This document shows positions 19,130 through 31,081 of a stretch of DNA of 64,000 nt, piece by piece. Position 1 is the first letter of the stretch, and each line of letters opens with the position of its first letter. The notes beneath the pieces were generated by a model that did not search any database, was not told the origin of the DNA, and saw nothing but the letters and a program-made list of their open reading frames with translations. Made by a program: the position numbers and the translations under genes. The DNA is from Polyodon spathula (taxonomy: Eukaryota; Chordata; Actinopteri; Acipenseriformes; Polyodontidae): assembly GCF_017654505.1 (NCBI RefSeq), contig NC_054549.1:29623854-29687853 (forward strand), written 5' to 3'.

Positions 19130-19694
19130 TGTGAGTAAAAATGGAATTTCCAGACAGCGATTTACATGTAAAAAAAATTAAAATTTTATTTAATATTACA
19201 CGGAAAAGAAAAAAAAACAATAAAGAAGGATGTGAGGGAGGGAGTGCTGGAGTAATCAAAACTAAAAGAACAGAAGCCTCTTAATCCTCTTTGTGATCTG
19301 CTCAATCCAAAATGAAACAAAAAGGCCTCCGTCCGTAATTAAAAGTAAATAACACAGTCCAACCCCACACGTACTTCCTTCCAGCCTTTTTTTCCCCGCC
19401 TCTATTCCTCGGGACCAACCCCGAACACAGTAGCACGTTCCCTTTAGTATGCAAACCCCGCCCCGGTAGTCAGCGGATCACCAATCCCAGACTGACAGGT
19501 ATCCTTAACTTCACTTGACTCCAGTGGCTGGAATTTACATACTCATACTTCCGCCCCTCACCAAGGTGCTGCCCCTCATAAAGATGACTTTTGTCATGGT
19601 CACAAGACCTTGGTAAGGGAAGTCCCGAGTTGGTTTTATGCCTTCTACTGTTGGGAGGCTGAATTGCAGACCGAAACCCCTTTGACTCATCACA
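19130..19694 (-). repeat. 5' LTR of the Gmr1-type element
   Basis: 565 bp, a direct repeat of the left LTR with the same TGTGATGAGTC...ACTCACA ends. It lacks the 28-bp segment of the left copy and differs at about fifteen other positions. Confidence 0.93.
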
Positions 19695-20257
19695 CACACC
19701 CTTTTGTGAAAAGCAGGACAAGACCAGCTGTGTTCACTGCAGTGATGTTGCCATGAGTGGACCTGCTTTCATCTTGCTCTCCAAGTATTCTGGAGAACAA
19801 GCTCATGCACACAAATATTAATTTACATTAGAAATAAAAGTATATTGTATACTAGCAACAGCAACAGTTATACATTTTACTTTTCACTATACTTGTACCC
19901 CTGAGACCCAGCAAAACGTGTGTTTGTGGACACTTCTGTGGTGTGAGAAAAGGAGAAATAAGTTATATATACTGTAGATACACACTGTATATCTATTTTA
20001 AAAGAACTAATTAATTGTTGTGTCTGGAGCTCTTGGCAAATTGAAAACGATTATGTAATTCGAAAGCTATGACTGTCTGCAACAGAATACATTATGAATT
20101 ACAGGATACTTTTCTAATTAGAAACATGAAACAAAGGCCCTGTTTAGTGGACAAAGTCAATGCACGAGGTCTCAAGAGCCTAATATCAGTATAATATGTG
20201 TATAATATAAGAATATATAAAAGATAAACATGGTTCATTGCAGCCAATGCAGAGAAT
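19695..20257. other. spacer between the Gmr1-type and Tc1 elements
   Basis: About 560 bp of AT-rich sequence without a recognisable gene or element. Confidence 0.6.
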
Positions 20258-20259
20258 TA

Positions 20260-21542
20260 CACTGAACAAAAATATAAACGGAACATGCAACAATTTCAAA
20301 GATTTCACTGAGTTACAATTCAATCAATTGAAAAAAATTCATTAGGCCCTGATATTTATGGATTTCACATGACTAGGAATACAGACATGCATCTGTTGGT
20401 CACAGATACCTTAAAATAAAAGGTAGTGGCGTGGATCAGAAAACCGGTCAGTATCTAGTGTGACCACCATTTGCCTCATGCAGCACGACACATCTCCTTC
20501 GCATAGAGTTGATCAGGCTGTTGATTGTGGCCTGTGCAATGTTGCCCCACTCCTCTTCAATGGCTGTGCGAAGTAGCTGGATATTGGCGGGAACTGGAAC
20601 ACACTGTTGTACACGTCGATCCAGAGCATCCCAAACATGCTCAATGAGTGACATGTCTGGTCAGTATGCAGGCCATGGAAGAACTGTGACATTTTCAGCT
20701 TCCAGGAATTGTGTACAGTTCCTTGCAACATGGGGCCGTGCATTATCATGCTGAAACATGAGGTGATGGCGGCGGATGAATGGCACGACAATGGGCCTCA
20801 GGATCTCTTCACGGTATCTCTGTGCATTCAAATTGCCATCGATAAAATGCAATTGTGTTCGTTGCCCGTAGCTTATGCCTGCCCATACCATAACCCCATC
20901 GCCACCATGGGGCACTCTGTTCACAAAGTTGACATCAGCAAACCGCTTGCACACATGACGCCATACATGCTGTGCCATCTGCCCGGTACAGTTGAAACCG
21001 GGATTCATCCGTGAAGAGCACACTTATCCAGCGTGCCAGTGGCCATCGAAGGTGAGCATTTGCCCACTAAAGTCGGTTACGACGCAGAACTGCAGTCAGG
21101 TCAAGACCCTGGTGAGGACGACAAGCACGCAGATGAGCTTCCCTGAGACGGTTTCTGACAGTTTGTGAAGAAATTCTTCGGTTGTGCAAACCCACAGTTT
21201 CATCAACTGTCCAAGTGGCTGGTCTCAGACGATCCCGCAGGTGAAGAAGCCAGATGTGGAGGTCCTGGCCTGCCATGGTTACACATGGTCTGCAGTTGTG
21301 AGGCCGGTTGGATGTACTGCCAAAGCTGTTTAATCAGCTTCTTGATATGCCACACCTGTCAGGTGGATGGATTATCTTGGCAAAGGGGAAATGCTCACTA
21401 ACAGGGATGTAAACAAATTTGTGTATAAAATTTGAGAGAAATAAGCTTTGTGTGCGTATGGAAAATTTCTGGGATCTTTTATTTCAGCTCATGAAACATG
21501 GGATCAACAGTTTACATGTTGCATTTATATTTTTGTTCAGTG
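20260..21542 (-). mobile_element. Tc1-type DNA transposon, inactive
   Basis: The ends are inverted repeats beginning CACTGAACAAAAATATAAA on both sides, matching over about 28 bp with two or three differences, and flanked by TA (20258-20259 and 21543-21544). The minus strand encodes broken Tc1 transposase. At 1,283 bp it is shorter than the usual 1.6 kb. Sequence just inside the right end jumps from the transposase middle to the end region, so a few hundred bases including the N-terminal DNA-binding part seem deleted. The family is the one common in salmonids and several other fishes. Confidence 0.93.
20448..21276 (-). pseudogene. Tc1-type transposase, broken
   Basis: Fragments in order: RISSQTVRNRLREAHLRA (part of the second helix-turn-helix), then VLFTDESRF with the first catalytic Asp near 21,000 (in a different frame from what follows), GDGVMVWAGISYG, LMFQHDNARPHVAR with the second Asp, and LIEHVWDALDRR with the third acidic residue. 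A frameshift lies near 20,960 and an in-frame TGA at 20661-20663. The N-terminal paired-like domain is missing. Confidence 0.9.
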
Positions 21543-21544
21543 TA

Positions 21545-24500
21545 CATTACATATATACAGACATCAATTAATAATTAATACGCAGAAGCAAGGTTTTAAG
21601 AGGCCTGGGGCTTGTAGATAACTTAATTTCATCAGGCAACTGGAGAGAGCACCCTGACTCCAGAGTCCACTTACTAAATGTGGTTTTCTGTGAGGTGAAT
21701 CTGAATGGATTATTGCAAGGTGTCAGAGGGTTCTGCAAAAACAGGTGCTGGGAGGCAGTGGTGTACAGTAAAAACATCTACAAATCATGGTTAACCAACA
21801 GTGCAGATTCACTGACTAATTCTATTTTTGTTGAAAAGGGCTTTATAGAAAAACAAATTGCGTGTTGACAGCGGCAGTGGCATAAGACCTTGGCTTGCTG
21901 TCAGTAGACCTGCTCTTAATGGATGTGTGGGTGTTGCTATTGTTGTGTAACCCCTTGCTGTCTGTTGCAAGCTGTCTAAGTTGTTGAACACACAATTCTG
22001 TGTCTTAGACAGCGTGGAGGATTTTTTGGACTGGCTGGCATTTTGCTTGAAAGAATAAATCCAACCATGTCCATACAAAGTTAGTAGTTTCCTGGTCATT
22101 TAGATTCAATAGCTTCTAAATATCTTCTGTTTTATAGTTATTTTATGATAGAATTTCTAGTTTTACAGATGACGTGGACCAAGTGGACCACAAAGGGAAT
22201 AACATCCATTCATATGAATTGGCAGCGATATTTGTAACCAAAATGGTTAATAGATATTTGGTTAATAAGTACATTCATTACATGTTCATGTATATTAATT
22301 TGCATGTATGAGAATGAGAAGAACACAATGTCGAACCATCAATAGCCCACAACACCACAGGAAAGGAGAGAAAGAGAACAAAACACAAAGCACTTCCATT
22401 TTAAGAGGGCACTATTCTGATACAAATGTCATATTAAAGAATACAGCTTCAATCAAACGAAAGCTTTGAAAGTGGCTTTGATTGAAAGGCTGATAGCAGT
22501 TTTTTATACAGCAAGTGGCACATGCTGTAAATAAAGTAACACTCCAGAATTGAGAGAGTAGGGTCCATTGCCCGTGTTAAACCAGCACAGAATGAAAATG
22601 CAGTGTGTACTTTCTGTTTTACATTTAGCAAAAGATTCCACATGTGACAACAATACTGCTGTAAGAGTCAAATAGCTTATTCTAGTACTTGTTAGTAACA
22701 TTATAAACCTGTTTTGACAAGATCTTCACTGTTGTCTTTACAAATACATTTATAAAGATTTCTTAGGGTTTGTTTATTGTACAATATTTAGCAGGATCAT
22801 TTATTTCTATTTATTTTTTGCAGTGTGGTTGCTTGGAATCCTGAAATCACTACATATATAGCAAATGTAGTTCTGTATTTTCTTGATCAGTTTATTATCA
22901 GAGTACTCCTTTTTTGTACCCAATTTGAAATGCTCAGTTTGATTGTTGCCCAACTGCTGAAAACTGCTTACCAATCAGGAGGGCTGAAGATCAAAGGCTG
23001 ATGGGCAGCCCATCCTGTCATTGTTGTGTGTCTGGCCAGCAGTGGTTAATGAAGCTTGATAAGGAAAACTAGCTAATGCAGCATGCCATGTGGGCCTCCA
23101 GTCAAGATAGGCCAATACAGCTCAAGCAAGACTCAAATTCTGCTGAAATTACTTGCCCTGCACTGCAAATAGGAGTGCTTTTACATTGTGAGCCACTGGT
23201 GAACCTTAATCACCTCAAATTGAGATTGGAGCAAACACCCTTCCTTGAAGGTAATAGTTACTAATTTAATTGTTATCTTTTAAATAATCTAGCAAAGTAA
23301 TTCCTGTAAATGTTGCCTAATATAAATTATCATCCATTCTAAGGGGTCACATTTTTCAATAAGAAGAAAAAAGAACTAGGGGCTGAATATACAGAAAGAA
23401 AAGCCATTATGGGTTGACTCCCAGAAAGCAAACCCTACATGCTTTGATAGTTCTTCTCTGTAATCAGTCGCTGCTTTTCATTTGACTCACATCTTTATAA
23501 TATCTCTCATTTACATGGCATTTATGATAGATGGGCTTTTCCCATTCTTAGAAGTAGTCACACTTCCCCATGAATCAGCATACATTTATTAACCCTTTGT
23601 CTTTTATTGGAGCGGCTTCAGCTTGCCATGTAGCTAGACCAATGAACCTCCAACAACATACAAGTCCTGCTGTTAGCTCTCCTATTCAGGCTTGTGTCAA
23701 AAAACATGCCCTGCACCGTTGCTTAGAGACATACAAAGAGTATTGTACTCCCATTTAAGGTAATATTGGCTACCAGTACCATTGAATTAAAAGCTATTTT
23801 TAATAAGCAAGCATGGATATCTGTTATCTGTGTGATAATCCGCAGGACAGACTAAAAAAAAAACTGATATTTATAGCACATATGACACTGAGCATATGGA
23901 ATTAATGTCATAACATAATATATTCTGACAAAAGGGACTGTCACTTATTTATTAAGTGATTAATGTTGGATCTTTCCATCTTCTCATGCAAGAGTGAAAT
24001 ACATTTTTTCATTCAAAATGTATTGAGATTAGTTGTTTACAAAGAAACATCCCTAAATCAATCAATTACAAAGCAACTCTCAAAGGCTACTGGGTAAAGC
24101 GTTGTCACCAACATCAAAGTGTTTATGTTCTTGGAGTATTGATGATTTAAAAAAAAAAAAGATAATTATAGTGCTAGTCTTTGTCGAGCTCTCTGTCTCC
24201 TGTTTTTTGTGAAAGTAAATAAATAAATGAAAACAAACAGGAAGCTAAGTTTAAAGTTCACTGTGGATATGATTTTCTGACTTCACTGTGGATGAAACAA
24301 ACTTTCTTTATCTAATATTTCATTTGTTTCCATATTATATTATCACTGGCCCTCTTCTGTGATGCTGAATGATGTGTACATCTTTAATTGACAGTAAAAT
24401 GGCATGTATAATCTGCATGTCAAACTGCATAGAAAGTAAGACAAATGAAGTGGGAAGCTATATTATATCTGAACAGGAGGTGTTATCAGTATGACAATGC

Positions 24501-25489
24501 CACTGGCCACAAGAGTAATAATGACTGAACTTCTTCATTAACTTGTGTTATTTTGCCAAGTCTCTAAACCCCTGCCCAGAATGCTGCTCCGAAGCTTAGG
24601 ACTGATATAATGTTTCATTTTGTTAATTGTTAACTCTATCTAGAATACAATAGTTGACGCAGTTGCTGCTCTATGCAGGAATGCAATTGATGAACTAATT
24701 CCATAAATCTGTAGATGATTGTCAATAAGCTATCCTTAATGTGTTACAGGTGGGTCAGCTTGCACCATCACGTTGAATGGTCAAAGGCTTCAGTCAGTGG
24801 CAAACCAATGGCAGTTTTCCATGATGATATAATTAAAAGCCATTCACTGAGGCTCTTCACCAGTTAATCTGGACCACCTTTACCACTTTATTGGGGGTAT
24901 TTCATGATGATGGGGGCTGGTTTTGGATTACTTTTTTGATGGAATAAAGTACTGTAATGTTGAGTCAGATGGCAAGGTTTTTCCTCTTTTACGCGAGAGT
25001 GTTTCTGCCAATATTAGAACCACCTCAAAGGACAGTAAAAGTTATATTCAGGTGGGCAGGTATTCTTTTAATTTTATTTTGAAGATATTATGCTACAACA
25101 GTGACCTTCAAAGCTGTTCCCATGTGAGAGAGTTTTTGACCCCAGTGTCAACTGACATAATTTGGAACACTGCAGTAGTAGAGAAATTAATCATTACAAT
25201 AGCGCTACACCCTCTGCTTTTGTGGCATGAAATAAACCTGTCGTGCAACATTGTTTTGTTTTAGATAGTTAAAAGCAGAGTGGAAATTTCATGGTTTACC
25301 TAATCATTAACTTCTAAGTATCAGGTTTTTAAATACTATAAGACCATCTGTTAAAAAAAGACTGCTAACAATTTTTCCCTGACTTGGTGAATAAAACAAA
25401 AATATAGTGGATCGGATTCAGGTTAAAAGAAAAACCAATTGGAGTTTGGTGCATGGAAGCATAGTCAAGGCTAGCAGCAGGAATAGCAG
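21545..25489. other. non-coding AT-rich stretch
   Basis: Nearly 4 kb with no open frame carrying a family motif, no RNA gene and no full mobile element that I can name. Minor poly-A runs occur near 24,150. Confidence 0.5.
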
Positions 25490-25840
25490 TGGCAGGAGAC
25501 TGCAGTTTCAAAGCACAAATTGACAAATTATTTTAACAACCAAAGAAACAAAATAAACAAGCAAATACTAGCTCTGCATAGCAACATGACACTAAATCTC
25601 CTGCTCCAAGTCCCTTTTTTCAATAGCTCTCTCTTCAGCTGAGTTCCAGCTCTTTTAAAGCATGTAGCCAGGTGTCAGCGATCATCAATTAATCAATTAG
25701 CACCTGGCCACATTCCATCCAGGTTTTTAGCAGGAAGAGCATAATAAGCTAAGCCCTTCTGTATTCTTTTTTTTACAAAAACAAAAAGAAAAACAAAAAA
25801 AATAAACTATTTGCATGTGCAGCGCCTCTACCTTGCCACA
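25490..25840 (-). repeat. LTR-like sequence
   Basis: On the minus strand it starts TGTGGCAAGGTAGAGG and ends near CTCCTGCCA, and carries a foldback (CCAGGTGCTAATTG...CACCTGGC) like the one in the intron-15 solo LTR. No target duplication was found, so the ends are uncertain. Confidence 0.4.
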
Positions 25841-27870
25841 TCGAAAGAAGCCATGACCTATAAGTCAATAAAGATCAAAAGAATAAGCTGTAATTCTAAT
25901 GCCATCTACTCATTCTTCTTTTTTTTAAATATGAGGCAAGTAAACAAGTATATTGCATCTCATTGGATATTGTTTAAAAAAATTAAACCTGCTGAACGAT
26001 GTTGGTAAATTCTATAAAAAAAATAAATAATAACTTAAATTAGTTTTGAGTTTGTCTGGATGTCACACATCAGAAAATATTAATGTACCCCTGAACCAAC
26101 ATACTTAAAATAACCAGATCAGCTTCCAACTATATACAATAAACAAGTGAGTCACTAACTGGATAGTTATTGGAAGTGCTTCCCAATTTTCACATACTAG
26201 TGTCCTTTCACATAATATCAAAATCATTACATTTGATTAGCAGTGTCTTGCAAATTTTAGCCATCACATTCTTTTTTTTTTTTTTTTTTTAGCTATCACT
26301 CTATTTCTGTATTGTAAAAATATAATAATAGAAATGATGAAATCAATTTCGAGACATGAAATACTGTAACAAACATAACATAAAATATTCTGGCTGGGTA
26401 TTACGAATGAAGTGAGCAGAAATTAATTCTGGACAGTCAGTAATGTAAACGTGGGAATCATACTGAAGGGAATAGATGATGTGAACTGTGGCTCAATGAA
26501 TGCTGAATTTATTAAAGAGCAGCGAGGCTGGCATGGACTATACAAAACAAAACCACTGCCCAGTTATGCATGGCTACCAGCTTTACTAATCAACTCTCCT
26601 TTCTGGAAATCAATGAACTCCGATACTTCCTCCCCAAAGGCAGGGGTGAAATTCTCAACAAGTGCAGGGACTCCTATGCACAGCTGGGTGTAAACATTTA
26701 AAAAATGAGACCACTTGAGTGACAATGAATACTTTTGAATACAAAAAACATTTATGAATACAAATTAACTGAAAAAGTATAACCACTTCACTAAAAACTA
26801 AGAAGCTGAAAATACTGAAAGCTTTGTACTCTCTGTATGTATCACTCAGTCATGTACTGTAATATAACACTTAAACCTTAAATTACAAGCATTAATAACG
26901 ATTACACTGTGCAGTAACTACTGTAGAGAGGGAGTTTTGTTTCAAGATATTATAAAAAAGGGACGATGTTTTAAAAAAACAACTGTGCTATGAAAACATG
27001 GTACAAAAAGTCAAATAATGTACGATAGGGGCTAAAATACCCCTCTCTAATTTTTTTTATGTATCAGGCAAAGAATTATGTACTTGATTTGGCTGTTTTA
27101 ATCTCCATAGTATTCTTTGAAATCATCCCCATACTTTCCAGACCCTGAGTAGTCATCTACAGCAGGACCTGGTCATGCTACAATGATAGCCTTAGATTAA
27201 AACATATATCCCTGTTATTTCTTTTATCTTTATCCTACAGTAATATATTACGTGTGCTTCTCTGTTGTGTTTATGTGTAGATTAATTACCTTGATTTATT
27301 CCAGAAAGATTAATGTATTTCAGAAAGTAACAGTATAGAAGTACACATGACAAAGTGTCAAAAGATACATTTTCATAAAGTAATTACTGTGGTTTACTTA
27401 TGCCTTTTTTTTTTATATGTACACGCAAGTGAAAACTCAAATATAACTTAAATGAACCTTGCTGTTTTGGGTTTCGTTTATTACAGTTAGGTTTGCCAAC
27501 TGGGTCCATAATTCCGGGACACTTTAAAACAGGTCAAGTATTTTTTAACTCACCTCTAAACTACAAAATTAATTGGTTTTAAATCAACTAGTGAAGTGGT
27601 TGTGAATTGCGTGAGCGGCTTCATTATATGTGTTGAATTGTTTAATTGCAGTGCTGATTCTATCCAGGGAGCATCATAACAACATGAATTAAAATCATAT
27701 TACTGGTACTGGAAATGTTATATGCTAAACAATATCTATCAAAATAGTGCAATTCCGTATACATTATTTGGCATTCACTCATACTGTTTCTTGTGTAACC
27801 TTGTGGTAAAGGTTCTGTTTTTGCAATATTTCTTCCTGCTTCACAAATTCCTGCCCCAGTTAAACAAAAA
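25841..27870. other. non-coding AT-rich stretch
   Basis: No gene, RNA or mobile-element signal recognised apart from poly-T tracts near 26,272 and 27,400. Confidence 0.5.
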
Positions 27871-27875
27871 CACCA

Positions 27876-28080
27876 AGGAGACTGTGTGGTCCAGTGGTTA
27901 AAGACAAGGGCTTGGTTCAAATTCCAACTCACTCACACTGAGTAAGTCACTTGTGCTCCATTTTTCAAGTGAGACGTTGTTGTTGTTGTAAGTGATTCTG
28001 CAACTGATGCATCATTCACACAACCAAGTCTCTGTAAGTCACCTTGGATAATGGTATCTGCTAAATAAACAAATAATAAA
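27876..28080 (+). mobile_element. tRNA-derived SINE, second type
   Basis: The head reads GTGTGGTCCAGTGGTTAAAG with a B-box-like GGTTCAAATTCC (27912-27923). A central AAGTCACTTGTGCTCC block and the tail CACCTTGGATAATGG then ATCTGCTAAATAAAC follow. The same type occurs in reverse at 41,553 and 45,913. This copy lacks part of the body. Confidence 0.75.
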
Positions 28081-28489
28081 TCAGCAAGCTGTAGAAGTTG
28101 GATTGATGAAAATGATCTTCACATGCGTGTGCTTTTGGTAAACAATTAAATTCCTTTAGTGACAGTTCATACTCACATTACATGTTCAGTAAAACCACTT
28201 AATTTGCATTTAGAATGTTGAGTTAAAAACCTAGCCTGTCTTAAAGTGTCCCAGATGTATGGGGGGGGGTGACATGTTATATACCATAACAGAAATACCT
28301 AGATTCACAACAAACAAAACTTGAAACCTTGAAACCTATACTTGACATAAAGTTGCAAGTTGGGTCAGTGTTTGGACCCATGACGCAAACCTTTTCTGCA
28401 TCCCTGCGTAGGGACTTGAAACTGAACTAGGATCCTTTTTTAATTAGGGATGACCTACTGTCTCAGTGTACGATGCCAAAACAACTATG

Positions 28490-28492
<3 letters not shown>

Positions 28493-28547
<55 letters not shown>

Positions 28548-28569
28548 ATATATATATAATATATATATT
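28493..28569. repeat. TA microsatellite
   Basis: A mostly pure TA tract with one GATA interruption. Tyr/Ile open frames across it are artefacts. Confidence 0.95.
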
Positions 28570-29319
28570 GATTATTACTATATAATTTATGACATGTATT
28601 TTTGCCTGCAAATTCATGTGCAGCAAAGCTCATTCCAAAATTCAGATCATTTCTCTGCACTTAATAATAATTACTTTATGCTGCTGTTTTTACGTCGTCT
28701 CTCGTTCACCAACCAATGAGCACTGAGACAAAGAGAGAGAAATGGGATTGTGATGCATGCCAAAATGAAATCTGATCAGAATGAAAGCTCAGCCAATCAA
28801 CGTGCAGTGATTTTACTGATGTTAATGGTGGCCAATAACAGTTAACAGAAACAAAAGATGAGGAAACAGAATGCAAGCAGCGTGAACTGTGCTGAATGAA
28901 AGCGCATTTAAGAAATGTTGCGCTAGTGGGCTCTGTGAGTAGACCGCATTGGATAAGTCCCGGTACCCAGCACCAACATTAAAATAAGTCCCGTTACAGA
29001 GTATCGATGAGTACCGGCACAATTCCACCCCTGCTCAAAGCATCATTATCAGTTGTGCTTAGTAACTCCACATCCTCCACAAGTACAAAATAAATAATGT
29101 AATACATATCCCAAATAATATAGGACTATCGTAATAATAATATGGTTTATAATAGCCTTAAATGACTGACTTAAAGGTCTCTAATGAGCAGTGTTGTGGG
29201 AAAATTACTCTTAGCTTTCTGTTTACTTTTTTATGTTTAAGGTGTCAATACAATAAGTAGAAAAGGAGTTATCAAGTAATATGTGTTTTGCTTTTATAAG
29301 TATTAAAAATTGTATATAG
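28570..29319. other. non-coding stretch
   Basis: About 750 bp; no supported feature. Confidence 0.5.
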
Positions 29320-30235
29320 TGTGACAGAAATACAATGAGTTCTGGTGATAAATCTTCCTCCCGACCTGTGAGGGCGCTAAAGAACGAGAGAAGAAGTAAA
29401 AAAATGTTACCTCGGGAACGTAACTACTCCGTAGTCGAAAAAGAGTGTTTGGCCATTAAATGGGCTACTCACTCTTTATGATACTACCTGCTGGGACACT
29501 CATTTGAGCTAGTCACAGACCACGCCCCACTCAAGTGGTTAAGCACAATGAAGGACAGCAATGTCCAGATAATGTCCCTTCATGTACCGTATCTGAAAGG
29601 GCTGGCCTGACAGTTCGTTTCCGGGACCAGGAAGAGGGTCAGCCTGGAAAGAAGCAAGACTCTGTTGTAAGACTGTATTGACTTGAAAGGTAAACGAGGG
29701 GCAGCTGCAAGTAATAAGGCAGCTGCAACCGTTTGCCTAGATATCATGCGGGATTACATGTAGGGGCCAGGGTAACGCTGATCTTTTCCTTCATTTGGGT
29801 TAAACGTTTGGAGAGAGAAAGATCGAGAGAGGAGCTCTCGTTGTTAAAGAGAATTACGTGTTGTGTTTTGTTGTGTTTGTCTGTGTTTTTTCACCACCCC
29901 ACAGTTAAAGCACTACTCCAGAGCTGTCGCCAAGGGTCAGCACTGTCCGGAGCACCACTGCACACCGCACTGTCTGTGTTTGCACTGACCACCATCACGA
30001 CTGCACTCACCCAGGACTGGTGACCGTCTGTTCGTTTTTGTTCGGGACTGTGCCCTGTTTATTGTTATCCCCGTGCATTATACATTGTTGTGTATCGCCA
30101 GGGATTTGTTTATTTTTCGGTCACCAAACCCGGAAAAGAAATAAAGCACTTTTTCACTGGATTACCGTTGTCTGCCTGTCACTCCTGCACCTCATCACCG
30201 CTACACCTGTTCTCCTTACCAGCCACTTTGCCACA
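29320..30235 (+). mobile_element. solo LTR with an internal RNase H-like fragment
   Basis: It starts TGTGACAGAAAT and ends CTTTGCCACA. ATAG lies directly on both sides (29316-29319 and 30236-30239), consistent with a target duplication. An AATAAA (in GAAAAGAAATAAAGC, about 30,140) fits a polyadenylation signal in the R region. Positions about 29,397-29,575 encode in sense an RNase H piece: MLPRERNYSVVEKECLAIKW, a TGA, then LVTDHAPLKWLSTMKDSN. The rest has no pol similarity. A pol fragment inside what looks like an LTR is unusual. Confidence 0.65.
29397..29575 (+). pseudogene. RNase H fragment of a Ty3/gypsy pol
   Basis: About 58 codons from SKKMLPRERNYSVVEKE to TMKDSNVQI with one in-frame TGA. 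It aligns by eye with the RNase H of the Gmr1-type element (15,040-15,110 and 14,900-15,018, minus strand), sharing SVVEK, TDHAPLKWL and TMKDSN, but it is a different family. Confidence 0.8.
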
Positions 30236-30272
30236 ATAGAAATAAAATAAAAGTATGTGTTTTTGGTTTCAG

Positions 30273-30390
30273 CAGACAAGACTTGTGGGGAGCTAAAGGA
30301 TCAACTTCCCATAGCAACTGACTTAACAAATCAGTCACCAATAGAAGAAGTTGGTAAACAGGACACAAGATAAACCACAAGTCTTATCTG
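30273..30390. repeat. inverted repeat CAGACAAGACTTGTGG
   Basis: Arms at 30273-30288 and 30375-30390 match at 15 of 16 positions with an 86-bp centre. It overlaps the start of an LTR-like segment. Confidence 0.55.
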
Positions 30391-30649
30391 GCTGTCTGCA
30401 GGGGTTAAATAAAATGTTTTCATACAATTAACTAGCTGATATGTGACAAAAGTCACGTACACTCAGAACAACTGCCTATATAAGGGGAAGATAGAAATAG
30501 AAAATTGGAGCTTCTTTGAGATTGCTTGCAGAGCCTGTGTTGCTCTGTTGAAACTCCAGTCTGCAGACTTAATAAAAGCTTTTGTTTTACTCCACTTTGT
30601 CTGTTCTACAGTCTCTTTTATAGGGTCTGGAAATGAAACTTACACCACA
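30284..30649 (+). repeat. retroviral-type LTR-like sequence
   Basis: It runs from TGTGGGGAGC to TTACACCACA. Inside, in the order U3-R-U5, are a TATA element (CTATATAAGGGG, about 30,476) and AATAAA (about 30,570) followed by a T-rich region. No target duplication and no adjacent coding sequence were seen, so it may be a solo LTR or another repeat. Confidence 0.4.
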
Positions 30650-31017
30650 GCAAATACCTGTGGGTTGATGAGTGCCACCCTCTTAGGTCATTATCTGCCA
30701 GATAGAGACTTCCATGTCTGTCATTAACGCTTAGATCAGAATCCTTTATTACAAAAAAGTTTACTATCTCAACAGATCTTTAGCAGAACCATCAGTAGAA
30801 CACAGGATCACTTGCAATGGCAACACAGTGGATAACATCTGAGTAAAACTAAAGCAACTCTTCTTTTCCAATGTCTACTATACAAAGAAGCTTCTTTTGT
30901 TTTACTAAAGTTATTACATATTACACAATGTGACAGGCATTAAATTCAGTAGGAAGTTTACTGTGGCTTTATTCTTTATCAGGCTGGCTGCTGTCAGGGG
31001 CTGTAAGCTTGGTCAAC

Positions 31018-31081
31018 ACCTATATAGTACTAGTGCCTGGCAGCACTCACCTATATAGTACTAGTGCCTGGCAGCACTCAT
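31018..31081. repeat. 31-bp perfect tandem duplication
   Basis: TATATAGTACTAGTGCCTGG and the following 11 bases occur twice with period 31 (31,021 and 31,052). Confidence 0.9.

Larger units (their letters stand above)
14156..19694 (-). mobile_element. Gmr1-type Ty3/gypsy LTR retrotransposon, full length, degenerate
   Basis: Two direct LTRs (14156-14753 and 19130-19694) bound an internal region of about 4.4 kb read on the minus strand. The order is gag, aspartic protease, integrase, reverse transcriptase, RNase H. Integrase before RT is the Ty1/copia-like order known in Ty3/gypsy only from the Gmr1 group of deuterostomes. Protease, integrase, RT and RNase H all lie in one frame, broken by TGA at 17695-17697, TGA at 16381-16383, TAA at 15646-15648 and TAA at 15040-15042. 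Gag is split over three frames. A purine-rich tract (minus-strand GAGGGGTGGGATA) abuts the 3' LTR. No matching target duplication is seen (AGGCA left, CACAC right). The copy cannot make its own proteins. Confidence 0.93.

Noticed and set aside
29733..30250. Open frames of 96 and 76 residues
   Set aside because: They fall inside the LTR and show no similarity to a protein family.
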